Positions 8,429-18,514 are shown, counted from the first letter of the stretch. The stretch is DNA of 64,000 bases from an uncultured Flammeovirgaceae bacterium (GCA_937883755.1 CAKZYA010000011.1:1-64000), one strand, 5' to 3'. The notes: generated by a model from the sequence alone, not told the origin. Numbers and translations: made by a program.

Positions 8429-10024
8429 ATGAGCAAACTTACTGAAGAAATAGCTAAGCGGCGTACGTTTGGCATTATCAGTCACCCGGATGCGGGCAAG
8501 ACTACTCTTACCGAGAAACTATTATTGTTTGGCGGAGCCATTCAGACGGCTGGGGCCGTGAAGTCTAACAAAATTGACCGTCACGCTACCTCTGACTTTA
8601 TGGAGATTGAGAAACAGCGGGGCATCTCGGTAGCCACCTCCGTGATGGGTTTTATGTATAGAAACGGGGGCGATCCGGTAAAGATCAATCTACTGGATAC
8701 TCCCGGTCACCAGGATTTTGCCGAAGACACCTACCGCACTCTTACTGCCGTGGATAGCGTAGTGATGGTCATTGACTGTGTAAAGGGGGTGGAGATACAA
8801 ACGGAGAAGTTGATGGAAGTATGTCGGATGCGAAACACGCCGGTGATTGCCTTCATCAATAAACTCGACCGTGAAGGCCGTGACCCTTACGAACTACTGG
8901 ATGAGATTGAGGAAAAGCTAGATATTCAGGTGCGTCCGCTGAGTTGGCCGATTGGTATGGGTAAGTCATTTAAAGGGGTGTATAGCTTGTACAACAAGAG
9001 CTTATTTCTCTTTCAGCCTAGCAAACAGAAGTTGCAAGATGAGGGAGTGCAAATTAGCGACATCCATAGCGCAAAATTGGATCAATATATAGGTGAAGGC
9101 TTTGCTGAACAACTACGGGAAGACGAAGAGCTGATTACCGGAGTCTATCCGGAGTTTGATATGCAGGGTTATCTAAATGGCGAAATAGCCCCGGTATTTT
9201 TTGGTAGTGCAGTAAATAACTTTGGGGTGAAGGAAATGCTGGATACCTTTGTACATATTGCCCCACCGCCCAAAAGCCGAGAGACTGAAGAACGGGAAGT
9301 TGTACCTAACGAAGAGAAGTTTACCGGATTTATCTTCAAAATTCACGCGAACATTGACCCGCGCCACCGCAACCGTATTGCTTTCTTACGGATTTGTTCC
9401 GGAAAGTTTGAGCGTAATAAGCCTTACTACCACACCCGTTTGAAGAAAAAATTCAAGTTTTCCAGCGTGACCGCCTTTATGGCGCAGGATAAGGAAATCA
9501 TTGACGAAGCCTTCCCGGGTGATATTGTAGGATTGTACGATACTGGAAACCTGAAAATTGGTGATACGCTGACTGAAGGCGAAGAAGGCACGTTCAAAGG
9601 AATCCCTAGCTTCTCTCCTGAGATGTTCAAGGAGGTGATTAATCAAGATGCGATGAAAACCAAACAGCTGGACAAAGGCTTATCGCAACTGATGGACGAA
9701 GGTGTTGCCCAACTATTTTCTTACGAGCTAGGTTCTCGGAAGGTAGTCGGTACGGTAGGGGCACTTCAGTTTGAGGTAATTCAGCATCGGTTGAAGAACG
9801 AGTACGGCGCTAGTTGTACCTTCCAATCGATCAATCTATACAAGGCCTGCTGGATTAGCAGCAATGATCCGAAGAAGCTGCGGGAATTTATTGACTCTAA
9901 AGAACGACACATCGCCAAAGATAAGGACGGTAAGTACGTCTTCATGGCTGAAACTAAGGCTTGGCTGCAAATGGTACAGGATAATTTTCCCGACATCCAA
10001 TTCCATTTCACTTCTGAGTTTTAG
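8429..10024 (+). CDS. prfC: Peptide chain release factor 3
   Basis: This 531-residue translational GTPase recycles RF1/RF2 from the ribosome after peptide release. All GTPase motifs are visible: P-loop [15 protein letters not shown] (about residues 18-32), DTPGHQDF (G3) and [10 protein letters not shown] (G4). The EF-G-like second domain and the RF3-specific C-terminal domain follow ([20 protein letters not shown], and [18 protein letters not shown] near 430). The length is normal for RF3 (about 530). The start is the ATG preceded by AGAAAAGAA. It is a single-gene unit, divergent from the histidine kinase gene. Confidence 0.97.
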   Translation: MSKLTEEIAKRRTFGIISHPDAGKTTLTEKLLLFGGAIQTAGAVKSNKIDRHATSDFMEIEKQRGISVATSVMGFMYRNGGDPVKINLLDTPGHQDFAEDTYRTLTAVDSVVMVIDCVKGVEIQTEKLMEVCRMRNTPVIAFINKLDREGRDPYELLDEIEEKLDIQVRPLSWPIGMGKSFKGVYSLYNKSLFLFQPSKQKLQDEGVQISDIHSAKLDQYIGEGFAEQLREDEELITGVYPEFDMQGYLNGEIAPVFFGSAVNNFGVKEMLDTFVHIAPPPKSRETEEREVVPNEEKFTGFIFKIHANIDPRHRNRIAFLRICSGKFERNKPYYHTRLKKKFKFSSVTAFMAQDKEIIDEAFPGDIVGLYDTGNLKIGDTLTEGEEGTFKGIPSFSPEMFKEVINQDAMKTKQLDKGLSQLMDEGVAQLFSYELGSRKVVGTVGALQFEVIQHRLKNEYGASCTFQSINLYKACWISSNDPKKLREFIDSKERHIAKDKDGKYVFMAETKAWLQMVQDNFPDIQFHFTSEF

Positions 10025-10138
10025 TCGGTAAAATCCTTTTATGCTCTCTTAGCGAAAAGGGCTTTATGTGCTCTAAATCTTGATCGTGGCTACTTGTGAG
10101 AGAATTTCCGTAATTTTAGCAGCAAGCCACTTGAGTAA

Positions 10139-10954
10139 ATGACGTCTGAAATTCTAAGTAGAAAGGGAGCTAGAAAAATAGAGGAAATTCCTGATGAAGT
10201 ACTGGAGTTACTAAACCAGGGAAAAATAGAAACGGTCAACCTAACCGAATGGCTGGCTGTTGACCAAGCACTATTGGTTAAGAATACTTTTCCGGCACTA
10301 GGATTAGAAGAAACTGTGCAGCCTCTGAAGGAAGAGTTAGCTCTTCAAAAAAAGCCATCGACCATGAGCTCAGTAAAGTTGGTTGGTGAGGGTGTATATC
10401 GTTCAAGTCAAGAAAAAGGAAATACCGAAATTATTTTTCAAAATCTCTCTCAGCACTCTTCTGATACAATACGCTGCTACGCACCATTTCTGATAGCTTT
10501 AAATAATAGTTATCAGATAGAAGAAAAGCTCAACCGACTAAAGCCACTCGTAGCTGATAAGCATTTTGGTGTCCGGGAAGTAGTTTGGATAGCTATACGT
10601 CCGGTTATCACTCAGGAATTAAATCACTCCATTGAATTACTGAGCCATTGGACAAACAGTGAAGATGAAAATATAAGAAGGTTTGCGTCTGAGGTTACCC
10701 GTCCCCGGGGAGTCTGGTGCAAACACATTGAAAGTTTGAAGGAAAACCCTGATCAAGGACTGCCCATCTTGGAACCACTAAAGGCAGATTCATCAAAGTA
10801 CGTGCAAGACAGTGTAGGCAATTGGCTGAACGATGCCAGTAAATCAAAACCTGAATTTGTAGCTCAGCTCTGCGACCGATGGCAAACAGAGTCACCTAAG
10901 AAAGAAACCGCCAAAATTATAAAGCGAGCCCGAAGAACCATTGATAAGAAGTGA
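10139..10954 (+). CDS. DNA alkylation repair (AlkD-like HEAT-repeat) protein
   Basis: This 271-residue all-helical protein resembles the DNA alkylation repair family, HEAT-like repeat proteins related to AlkD/AlkC. Repeat helices are visible through residues 60-250, including GVREVVWIAIRPVI, NIRRFASEVTRPRGVW and YVQDSVGNWLNDASK. The RPRG..W segment and the repeated WLND helix are typical of the family, which removes bulky or N-alkylated bases. It overlaps the next gene by 4 bp (GTGA), so the two are translationally coupled. The specific base substrate cannot be told. Confidence 0.8.
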   Translation: MTSEILSRKGARKIEEIPDEVLELLNQGKIETVNLTEWLAVDQALLVKNTFPALGLEETVQPLKEELALQKKPSTMSSVKLVGEGVYRSSQEKGNTEIIFQNLSQHSSDTIRCYAPFLIALNNSYQIEEKLNRLKPLVADKHFGVREVVWIAIRPVITQELNHSIELLSHWTNSEDENIRRFASEVTRPRGVWCKHIESLKENPDQGLPILEPLKADSSKYVQDSVGNWLNDASKSKPEFVAQLCDRWQTESPKKETAKIIKRARRTIDKK

Positions 10955-11601
10955 TTGTATATTTCATCAGTGGATTAGGAGCCGATGAGCGGGCGTTTCG
11001 GTATATTCGGTTACCAGAAGTAGAAACCCGCTTCATTCACTGGGTACCGCCCCAAAGGCAAGAGACTCTTCAACAATACGCATCCCGCTTACTTGATCAG
11101 ATTGATACAAACCAATCAGTGGTGTTGGTGGGTCTATCTTTTGGGGGGATTGTGGCGCAAGAGCTGGCGAATATGATTGACTGTACGCAATTATTTTTAA
11201 TTTCTAGTGTGAAGCACCCAAAAGAGCTTAGTCCGCTTTTACAAGTTATTAAACATATTCGAATATACAAATTACTACCTTTTCCCTGGGTAAAGCCAAT
11301 TTTAAGCTACGTGGCTCCTTATTGGTTCAATGCTGTATTAGATCGGCAACGAACCTTGCTTAGAAGCGTAATTAATGACACTGATAATCAGTTTGCTCAG
11401 TGGGCTATTAAAACCATTATGCAGTGGGAAGGAGAACCTTCTCAGACTCCGGTAGTACATTTACATGGCAACCAAGATCGCATTTTTCCTATCCGTTACA
11501 TACAAAACTGTATTGCGGTAGAAGGAGCAGGTCACTTCATGGTAGTTACCCACGCGAAGAAGATAAGCAAGCTGATACATAAATACTTAAACCAGCAATA
11601 A
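10951..11601 (+). CDS. Alpha/beta hydrolase
   Basis: This 216-residue alpha/beta-hydrolase begins at a GTG that overlaps the TGA of the upstream gene by 4 bp. The nucleophile elbow is GLSFGG (about residues 62-67). A candidate acid lies in HGNQDRIFP (about 173-181) and the catalytic His in GAGHFMV (about 193). The short length implies a minimal cap domain. The substrate is unknown. It sits between an AlkD-like gene and a zinc-ribbon gene in what looks like one operon. Confidence 0.8.
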   Translation: MIVYFISGLGADERAFRYIRLPEVETRFIHWVPPQRQETLQQYASRLLDQIDTNQSVVLVGLSFGGIVAQELANMIDCTQLFLISSVKHPKELSPLLQVIKHIRIYKLLPFPWVKPILSYVAPYWFNAVLDRQRTLLRSVINDTDNQFAQWAIKTIMQWEGEPSQTPVVHLHGNQDRIFPIRYIQNCIAVEGAGHFMVVTHAKKISKLIHKYLNQQ

Positions 11602-11603
11602 TC

Positions 11604-11972
11604 ATGAGTATGGAAGAACGTCACTGTCTGGAATGCGATACTCCTCTGCGCGGGCGTATGGATCAGAAGTTCTGCTCCGATCAGTGTCGCAACAGTTATC
11701 ATAACCGCCAAAATAGTGATGCCAATAAACTGATAAGAAATATTAATAATGCGCTACGAAAAAATCGACGCATTTTAGCTGAACTTAACCCAAATGGAAA
11801 AGCGCGAGTTCGCCGCGATGTACTAGCCCGAAAAGGTTTTAACTTCAATTATTACACCAACATCTATCAAACCAAAAGCGGCACTACTTACTATTTTTGC
11901 TACGATCAGGGCTACATCATTTCTGATGAAAAGTACTTCACACTAGTAAAAAAAGAAGAATACATTGACTAG
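11604..11972 (+). CDS. Small zinc-ribbon protein
   Basis: This 122-residue cytoplasmic protein has a four-Cys zinc ribbon at the N-terminus (CLECDTPLRGRMDQKFCSDQC, ligands at about residues 8, 11, 24 and 28). A basic helical region (NKLIRNINNALRKNRRIL) and an aromatic C-terminal segment (FNYYTNIYQTKSGTTYYFCY) follow. Similar small proteins are common in Bacteroidota and have no assigned function; nucleic-acid binding is plausible from the ribbon and basic helix. It starts 2 bp after the hydrolase stop, so it belongs to that operon. Confidence 0.75.
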   Translation: MSMEERHCLECDTPLRGRMDQKFCSDQCRNSYHNRQNSDANKLIRNINNALRKNRRILAELNPNGKARVRRDVLARKGFNFNYYTNIYQTKSGTTYYFCYDQGYIISDEKYFTLVKKEEYID

Positions 11973-12577
11973 TTTTTTATACAGCTTGTTATTTTCTCAG
12001 TAATAAAATATGCTATAAAGAATACTATCTTACTTGGTAAGATAGACGAACGCTTTTTATCGAAAAAGTGTTATAGAAGTGGTTGTATAAATTCAGCAAA
12101 AAATAATTTTCATCTTGATTTAAGTAAGAGTTCATTTTTTAATTTTACTCTTCTTATTAACATTTTTTATTACATAAGTTATATTTTAATAAATACTTTG
12201 TTTTCTGCTGAATTTTTATGAAATTTAGAACTGAAAAGAGTTATATCTGAAAAATAAGTTATAGAACAGATTTTTTGTTATACTCTATTATTTACAGCAT
12301 TTTTCAGTATTAGGATTTTATAAGGGCAAAGTCGCTTGCCTAAGTTTCAAGTAAGGGGGTACCAGTGAAATTAATACTTCCCACCTCCTTTTTCTAGTAA
12401 TGTACTGTTTTCCGTTTTACGGAATGAATAGTATTAATGGTTAGCAAGTTATTTGCAACCATCTCAGTAACTGTGTAAAATATCAATTTATATGAATAAA
12501 TAAATAATATTTGATATTTTATAGAGTTATACTATAGAGTACACACTCACAAAACATATACTTATCTAGAATTACCT
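11973..12577. other. 605-bp AT-rich intergenic region before the efflux operon
   Basis: No gene is seen here. The first part holds a perfect hairpin, CTATCTTAC-TTG-GTAAGATAG (12025-12045), followed by a second, CTTTTT-ATCG-AAAAAG; together they may end the upstream operon. The later part holds TTCCGT-TTT-ACGGAA (12410-12424) and 10-bp arms AAAATATCAA (12477-12486) and TTGATATTTT (12511-12520), both placed like operators for the efflux genes. No TetR or MarR gene is adjacent. Confidence 0.5.
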
Positions 12578-13729
12578 ATGAAAAAAACGATCCAGGGAAC
12601 GCTAATTACAATGTTATCGGTTGCATTGACTGCGATTAGCTGTGCCGAAAAGACTCAAATCATTACTACCGAAGAGGTTCAGAATCTGCCCGTTACTCAG
12701 ATTTTAATGCGGGATACTACCCTCCAACGGGAGTACGTTGCTGATATTCAGGCAATACAAAATGTTGAGTTGCGTGCTCGGGTTCCTGGTTTTTTGGAAA
12801 GAATATACGTCGATGAAGGACAGGAAGTAAAGAAAGGACAATTACTATTTAAGATAAACGATGAAGAATATAAAGCTGAATTAGCGAAAGCGAAAGCTTA
12901 TCTACAAAATACCATTGCTGAGGCTAAGGCAGTAGAGTTAGAAGTTGACCGCCTGAGAGTGCTGGTCGACAAGAATGTAATTTCTAAAACCGAATTGGAT
13001 GTAGCTCTGGCTAGGCACGATGCGGTAAAAGCTCGTATTGCTGAAGCCCGATCTGCCGAGACTAACGCTACCATGCGAGTTTCTTACACTAGTATCCGGG
13101 CTCCCTTTGATGGAATTATCGACCGTATTCCTCTAAAAACCGGGAGTTTAATTGAGCACGGCACATTATTAACTACTGCTTCGGATGTGAGCAACGTATT
13201 TGCCTATTTTTATGTATCAGAAAGTGAGTACTTGCAGTACATGAAAACCCGCGGGAATCCTGAAGCCAATTCAAATGAAGTACAACTTGTGTTAGCCGAT
13301 GGTTCTAATTACCCGCATACTGGTAAGATAGAGACGATGGAAGGAGAGTTTAAAGCCAGCACTGGTTCTATTGCTTTCCGGGCTCGCTTTCCTAATCCCG
13401 AGAAAATTCTAAAGCACCGAGCCACCGGGCGTATCAGTCTGTCCAGCACTATTGAAAATGCCGTGATTGTTCCCCAAAAATCGGTATTTGAAATACAGGA
13501 CAAGAATTATGTATTTATAGTCGACTCCCTCAATCAGGTGACTATGCAAAACTTCGTTCCGAAGACTCGCTTCTCTCATTACTACATAGTAGAGTCTGGT
13601 TTAAAGCCTGGCGATCGTATTGTGTTTGAAGGAATCCAGGATCTTCAAGAAGGCATGCAGATTGAACCTCAGCATGTAGGCTTGGATAGTATCATTGCCA
13701 TGACCAGGCAAGAGGCAGAGTTATTGTAG
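12578..13729 (+). CDS. RND efflux periplasmic adaptor (membrane fusion lipoprotein)
   Basis: This 383-residue HlyD/AcrA-type adaptor links the inner-membrane RND pump to the outer-membrane channel. An SPII signal ends at ALTAISC (Cys about 22), so it is lipid-anchored as in AcrA. A barrel-sandwich half (VELRARVPGFLERIYVDEGQ, about 63-82) leads into an alpha-hairpin with coiled-coil heptads (about 95-165). The second lipoyl half (SIRAPFDGIIDRIPL), a beta-barrel and the membrane-proximal domain follow. It is first in the adaptor-pump-channel operon and is separated from the pump gene by 106 bp of structured spacer. Confidence 0.95.
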   Translation: MKKTIQGTLITMLSVALTAISCAEKTQIITTEEVQNLPVTQILMRDTTLQREYVADIQAIQNVELRARVPGFLERIYVDEGQEVKKGQLLFKINDEEYKAELAKAKAYLQNTIAEAKAVELEVDRLRVLVDKNVISKTELDVALARHDAVKARIAEARSAETNATMRVSYTSIRAPFDGIIDRIPLKTGSLIEHGTLLTTASDVSNVFAYFYVSESEYLQYMKTRGNPEANSNEVQLVLADGSNYPHTGKIETMEGEFKASTGSIAFRARFPNPEKILKHRATGRISLSSTIENAVIVPQKSVFEIQDKNYVFIVDSLNQVTMQNFVPKTRFSHYYIVESGLKPGDRIVFEGIQDLQEGMQIEPQHVGLDSIIAMTRQEAELL

Positions 13730-13732
13730 ATA

Positions 13733-13786
13733 AAGGTTTCATGTACTCGTGTGTTCGTTGAGAAACCTTCTAGATATACGAGTACA
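13733..13786 (+). promoter_or_regulatory. Interlocked inverted repeats between adaptor and pump genes
   Basis: Arms A, AAGGTTTC (13733-13740), and A', GAAACCTT (13762-13769), are perfect 8-bp complements. Arms B (13742-13754, beginning TGTACTCGT) and B' (13774-13786, ending ACGAGTACA) pair over 13 bp with two G-U pairs. The order A-B-A'-B' is that of a pseudoknot or of two competing hairpins. The structure ends 49 nt before the RND start codon and has no U-tract. Function is inferred only. Confidence 0.5.
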
Positions 13787-13835
13787 GTACAATCATGTCT
13801 TAACCACAATCAAAAGAGTCAGGAAATAAGCATAT

Positions 13836-16800
13836 ATGTTTGATATTTTCATTCGCCGACCAATTCTTTCGCTGGTCATCTCTCTATTCATAACCCTATT
13901 AGGAGCTCTTTCTTTCTTTACCCTCCCTATTGAGCTTTTTCCCGAAATCGCCCCACCTTCAATAAAGGTACGCGCTAAATATCGTGGTGCCAATGCTGAA
14001 GTAGGCTCCAATACTGTAGCCACTCCGTTAGAAAAAGTGATTAACGGAGTACCCGGCATGACTTACATGACCTCAGTTTCCAGTAACCGCGGAACCAACG
14101 TCATCAAAATATTTTTTGAGGAAGGTACTGATCCTGACTTGGCCGCCGTAGAAGTTCAAAATCGTGTATCTACGGTAGTGAATGATTTGCCCGAAGAGGT
14201 AATAAAGGCAGGGGTGACCACTGAGAAACAGGTGGAAGGCTTACTGATGTATATTAACATTGTGAGTGATGATGAGACTTTAGACGAGAAGTTCATCTAT
14301 AACTTTACTGATCTCAATGTACTTCAGGAATTACGCCGGGTAGAGGGTGTCGGCTTTGCCGAAATTATGAGTACGAAAGATTACTCAATGCGAATCTGGC
14401 TGAAGCCTGACCGGATGACGGCTTACGAAGTATCTACTGAAGAAATAGTTAAGGCGATTCAGAGTCAGAATATTGAAGCGGCTCCGGGACTTACCGGAAT
14501 CAGTAATGATCGGGCACCCCAGGTGCTTCAGTATGTTTTGCGCTATACCGGAAAGTTTTATGAACCTGCCCAATACGAGCAGTTGGTGATCAGGGCGAGT
14601 GATGATGGCTCTATTTTGCGGCTTAAAGATGTAGCTGACGTAGAATTGGGTAATCTTAATTATGGTAGAATTGCCCGTACCGATGGACAGCCCTCGGCTT
14701 CTATCATGATTATTCAGCAGCCAGGTTCCAATGCGAGTGCGGTTATCCAACGAGTGAAGGAAAAACTATCCAGCTTGAAAGCGAGTACGTTCCCGCCGGG
14801 TATGGAGTATAAAATTACGTATGATGTATCCCGCTTTTTAGATGCTTCTATCAACGAGGTAGTTCGTACGCTGGTTGAGGCGTTCCTTCTAGTGTTCTTA
14901 GTGGTATTCATCTTTCTTCAAGATTTCCGCTCTACGCTGATTCCAGCTTTGGCGGTTCCAGTGGCTCTTATCGGAACACTCTTCTTCATTCAGCAACTGG
15001 GTTTTTCTATCAACCTGCTTACATTATTTGCACTGGTGCTAGCCATCGGTATTGTGGTAGATAATGCCATTGTTGTAGTGGAAGCCGTGCACGCGAAGAT
15101 GGAAGAGGAGAACATGGGAGCCAAAGAAGCTACGTTTGCTGCCATGCATGAGATCAGTGGGGCGATTATCTCGATTACCTTGGTTATGTCAGCCGTATTT
15201 GTCCCAGTAGCATTTATGTCTGGCCCGGTCGGCATATTTTATCGGCAATTCTCGCTGACAATGGCGATTGCTATTGTGATTTCAGGAGTAAATGCACTCA
15301 CCCTTACGCCAGCTCTTTGCGCCTTAATGCTTCGCAATAATCACGGTAAGGAGAAGAAAAAGAATCCACTTCAGTGGTTCTTCAATAAATTTAATAAGGG
15401 TTATAATTCCTTTGCAAATGGTTACCGAGGTAGTGTTTCATATCTAGCAGGACGACGAGTGATTACGGTGCTAATATTAGTTGTTTTTTTTGCAGCTACT
15501 TGGGGAGTAAGTAGAGTACTACCTACGGGCTTTATCCCAACTGAAGATCAGGGGATGATCTACGTAAATGTAACTACTCCAGCGGGGGCTACCGTAGAAC
15601 GCACCAAACGAGTGCTAGATGATGTACAGCGCACAGCTAACCAGATTGGAGCAGTAAGCTCGGTGTCAACTCTAGCCGGATATAGTCTCACCAACGGACT
15701 TTCAGGGGCATCATACGGAATGGGTATGATCAACCTTAAGTCTTGGGAAGAACGAGAAGAAACCATTCAGGAGATTGTTCAGCATTTAGAAGAAAAGACC
15801 AAATACATCACTGATGCTAAGGTCGCCTTCTTTTTGCCACCTACTGTACCTGGTTTCGGTAACTCCAGTGGGTTTCAGATGAAAGTACTCGACCGTACCG
15901 GAAGTGGTAATCTACCCCGTACAGAGCAGGTAACCCTCAATTTTATTGAGAAATTGATCGAGACTCCAGAAATCGCTAACGCTTACACTGACTTTGACCC
16001 GAATTTTCCTCAGTACCTAGTGCGAGTTGACCAGGATATGGCAGCTAAGAAAGGGATTACCATTAATCGGGCTATGCGAACCATGCAAACCTTGGTAGGG
16101 GGGGTGTACGTTTCCGATTTTGTGCGCTTTGGTCAGATGTACGACGTCATGATTCAGGCTTCACCCGAGTACCGTACTAAGCCCGAAGATCTGCTCAAGT
16201 TAAATATCAAGAATGACCAAGGGGAGATGGTACCTTACTCTACCTTTATTTCGATGGAACGGGTATACGGACCTGAACAACTTACCCGGTTCAATATGTA
16301 TACTTCGGCTACGGTGAAAGGGGGGGCAGCTCCTGGGTATAGTAGTGGTGATGTAATTGCCGCCATCAACCGGGTAGCCACCGAAGAACTACCTCGAGGA
16401 TATGTACATGATTGGTACGGTATGACTCGTGAGGAAGTAGGTGCGGGAGACCAGTCACTCTACATTTTCTTAATTTGTTTATTGTTCGTGTACTTACTAT
16501 TGGCAGCTCAATACGAGAGCTTCTTACTCCCTCTTCCGGTAATCTTATCATTACCACTGGGAGTATTTGGTGCCTTCTTTTCTTTGTACCTATTAGACTT
16601 ACAAAATAACATTTATGCTCAGGTAGCACTAATCATGCTGATTGGTCTTCTCGGCAAGAACGCTATTCTGATTATAGAGTTTGCCATTCAGCGGCGGCAA
16701 GCCGGATATTCCGTATTACGAGCTGCCGTAGAAGGCTCTGTAGCGCGCCTTCGCCCAATTTTGATGACATCCTTTGCCTTCATCGTCGGTCTCATTCCGC

Positions 16801-17009
16801 TTTGTCTTGCTACTGGGGCTGGTGCTTTGGGGAATCGTTCTATTGGAACTGCTGCTGCCGGAGGTATGCTAATTGGAACTATTTTTGGGGTATTCATTAT
16901 TCCGGGATTGTACGTACTGTTTGCTTCATTTGTAGGCAAGAAGCACGATAAGAAAACGTATCGTCCGGAACCCAAGCCAGAGATAGATATGACTCTTTCT
17001 AGCAACTAA
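13836..17009 (+). CDS. RND efflux pump, inner-membrane permease (HAE1-like)
   Basis: This 1057-residue resistance-nodulation-division transporter exports drugs or other amphiphiles using proton flux. It starts with the classic MFDIFIRRPILSLVI. The two-fold repeat of 12 TM helices and two large periplasmic loops is intact. The TM4 relay reads GIVVDNAIVVVEAV, so the first Asp of the AcrB pair is present but the second is Asn. The TM10 Lys is present in LLGKNAILIIEFA. A C-terminal GNRSIGTAAAGGMLIGT helix precedes a short hydrophilic tail. It is flanked by matching adaptor and channel genes. Substrate range cannot be deduced. Confidence 0.95.
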   Translation: MFDIFIRRPILSLVISLFITLLGALSFFTLPIELFPEIAPPSIKVRAKYRGANAEVGSNTVATPLEKVINGVPGMTYMTSVSSNRGTNVIKIFFEEGTDPDLAAVEVQNRVSTVVNDLPEEVIKAGVTTEKQVEGLLMYINIVSDDETLDEKFIYNFTDLNVLQELRRVEGVGFAEIMSTKDYSMRIWLKPDRMTAYEVSTEEIVKAIQSQNIEAAPGLTGISNDRAPQVLQYVLRYTGKFYEPAQYEQLVIRASDDGSILRLKDVADVELGNLNYGRIARTDGQPSASIMIIQQPGSNASAVIQRVKEKLSSLKASTFPPGMEYKITYDVSRFLDASINEVVRTLVEAFLLVFLVVFIFLQDFRSTLIPALAVPVALIGTLFFIQQLGFSINLLTLFALVLAIGIVVDNAIVVVEAVHAKMEEENMGAKEATFAAMHEISGAIISITLVMSAVFVPVAFMSGPVGIFYRQFSLTMAIAIVISGVNALTLTPALCALMLRNNHGKEKKKNPLQWFFNKFNKGYNSFANGYRGSVSYLAGRRVITVLILVVFFAATWGVSRVLPTGFIPTEDQGMIYVNVTTPAGATVERTKRVLDDVQRTANQIGAVSSVSTLAGYSLTNGLSGASYGMGMINLKSWEEREETIQEIVQHLEEKTKYITDAKVAFFLPPTVPGFGNSSGFQMKVLDRTGSGNLPRTEQVTLNFIEKLIETPEIANAYTDFDPNFPQYLVRVDQDMAAKKGITINRAMRTMQTLVGGVYVSDFVRFGQMYDVMIQASPEYRTKPEDLLKLNIKNDQGEMVPYSTFISMERVYGPEQLTRFNMYTSATVKGGAAPGYSSGDVIAAINRVATEELPRGYVHDWYGMTREEVGAGDQSLYIFLICLLFVYLLLAAQYESFLLPLPVILSLPLGVFGAFFSLYLLDLQNNIYAQVALIMLIGLLGKNAILIIEFAIQRRQAGYSVLRAAVEGSVARLRPILMTSFAFIVGLIPLCLATGAGALGNRSIGTAAAGGMLIGTIFGVFIIPGLYVLFASFVGKKHDKKTYRPEPKPEIDMTLSSN

Positions 17010-17095
17010 TCCTAATCAAAATTTGGAAATAGGGAGGTGTATAGCGTGTCATCAGTGAGCGCACTGCACAATTTACTGATAGTATAAATTTTTAT

Positions 17096-18514
17096 ATGCC
17101 CGTTCAACAGATACTGATCAAATCGATTTATGGCCTTATTTTTTTGGCTATTGTTAGCAGTTGTAAAATCACTGAGCCTCAAATACCATCACTAACTCCA
17201 ATGCCCTCAGCATTTGAGGGTAGTACTGACTCGGTAAGTATTGGAGATATTTCCTGGCAAGACTTTTTCTCAGACCCGTATTTGGTAGCATTGATTGATA
17301 CGGGTATTAATCATAACCTGGATCTGAAGTCGGCAGTGCAGCGTATTGAAATTGCCCGAACTGAATACGATATTCGTCAGGGAGCACTGTTGCCCTCATT
17401 AGATGCCCGCTTCCGAGCCCGGTCAGGTGAGGCTCTTAGAAATAATGTACTGAGAGGGACAATTAACGGCGATCAGAATGGAGATGCTCAGCGAGAAAAC
17501 TATTTTTTAGGATTTCAAAGTACCTGGGAAGCTGATTTGTGGGGAAAACTGAGAAGCCGGAGAGAAGCAGCCTACGCCCGTTTCTTGGCTACTGAGAAAG
17601 GTAAGCACTTAGTCACTACGGCTTTAGTAGCCGAGATTGCTCGGTTATATTATGAGTTACTAGGGTTGGATTATGAGCTAGAAACCATTAGAAAAAACAT
17701 TGCGCTACAGGAAGTTGGGCAGGAAGTCATTCAGATTCAGAAATTGGGCGGACGGGCTACCGAACTAGCTGTGCAGCAGTTTCAGGCGCAACTATTGGGT
17801 ACCCGAAGTCTTCAGTACGAGCGACAGCAGCGGATTGTAGAAGTAGAAAATCAGCTAAACTTACTGTTAGGTCGCTACCCTCAACCAATTGAACGAGGCG
17901 ATTCTATTCTCAACCAGAGGTTACCCGAATTTGTTGAAGCGGGGATACCCTCCAATTTAATTCGCCGCCGCCCCGATATTCAGCAAGCAGAACTAGTGTT
18001 GACCGCAGCTCGAGCTGATGTAGATGCTGCTAAGGCTGCATTTCTACCGTCGCTTACCCTTACACCCTACTTGGGGTTTCAAACGCAATCATTCCCCTCT
18101 TTATTTACCACCCCTGAGTCATTAATATTGGGAATGCTAGGAGGTGTCACCGCGCCAATATTTCAGCAAAGGCAGCTCAAAGCCGACTACTCACGGATGG
18201 TAGCTCAAAATTTTCAAGCATTTTATAATTATCAGCAGTCAATCCTAACGGGCTATCAGGAAGTGCTCACTAGTTTACAGCGGGTAGAAAATTTTAAGCA
18301 GGCTTACGAACTGCGCGAGCAAGAAGCACAAGTGTTACTCAACGCAGTAAGTACTTCCAACGATTTATTTGCGGCTGGCTACGCAACGTATTTGGAAGTA
18401 ATTACCGCTCAAGAACGAGTGTTGGAGGCGGAATTGAATATGATTAATACTCGCAAAGAAATTTTTTTAGCACTCACCTCTCTCTATCAAGCGCTGGGTG
18501 GTGGCTGGCAGTAG
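17096..18514 (+). CDS. Outer-membrane efflux channel (TolC/NodT family lipoprotein)
   Basis: This 472-residue outer-membrane factor completes the RND efflux tripartite complex. An SPII signal ends at AIVSSC (about residue 23). Two OEP repeats follow, each with long helices; the second contains the family signature GIPSNLIRRRPDIQQAE (about 283-299) and DVDAAKAAFLPSLTLTP. It lies 86 bp after the permease gene. The spacer holds a small CAGTG-AGCG-CACTG hairpin but no T-tract, so continued transcription from upstream is likely. Confidence 0.95.
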   Translation: MPVQQILIKSIYGLIFLAIVSSCKITEPQIPSLTPMPSAFEGSTDSVSIGDISWQDFFSDPYLVALIDTGINHNLDLKSAVQRIEIARTEYDIRQGALLPSLDARFRARSGEALRNNVLRGTINGDQNGDAQRENYFLGFQSTWEADLWGKLRSRREAAYARFLATEKGKHLVTTALVAEIARLYYELLGLDYELETIRKNIALQEVGQEVIQIQKLGGRATELAVQQFQAQLLGTRSLQYERQQRIVEVENQLNLLLGRYPQPIERGDSILNQRLPEFVEAGIPSNLIRRRPDIQQAELVLTAARADVDAAKAAFLPSLTLTPYLGFQTQSFPSLFTTPESLILGMLGGVTAPIFQQRQLKADYSRMVAQNFQAFYNYQQSILTGYQEVLTSLQRVENFKQAYELREQEAQVLLNAVSTSNDLFAAGYATYLEVITAQERVLEAELNMINTRKEIFLALTSLYQALGGGWQ

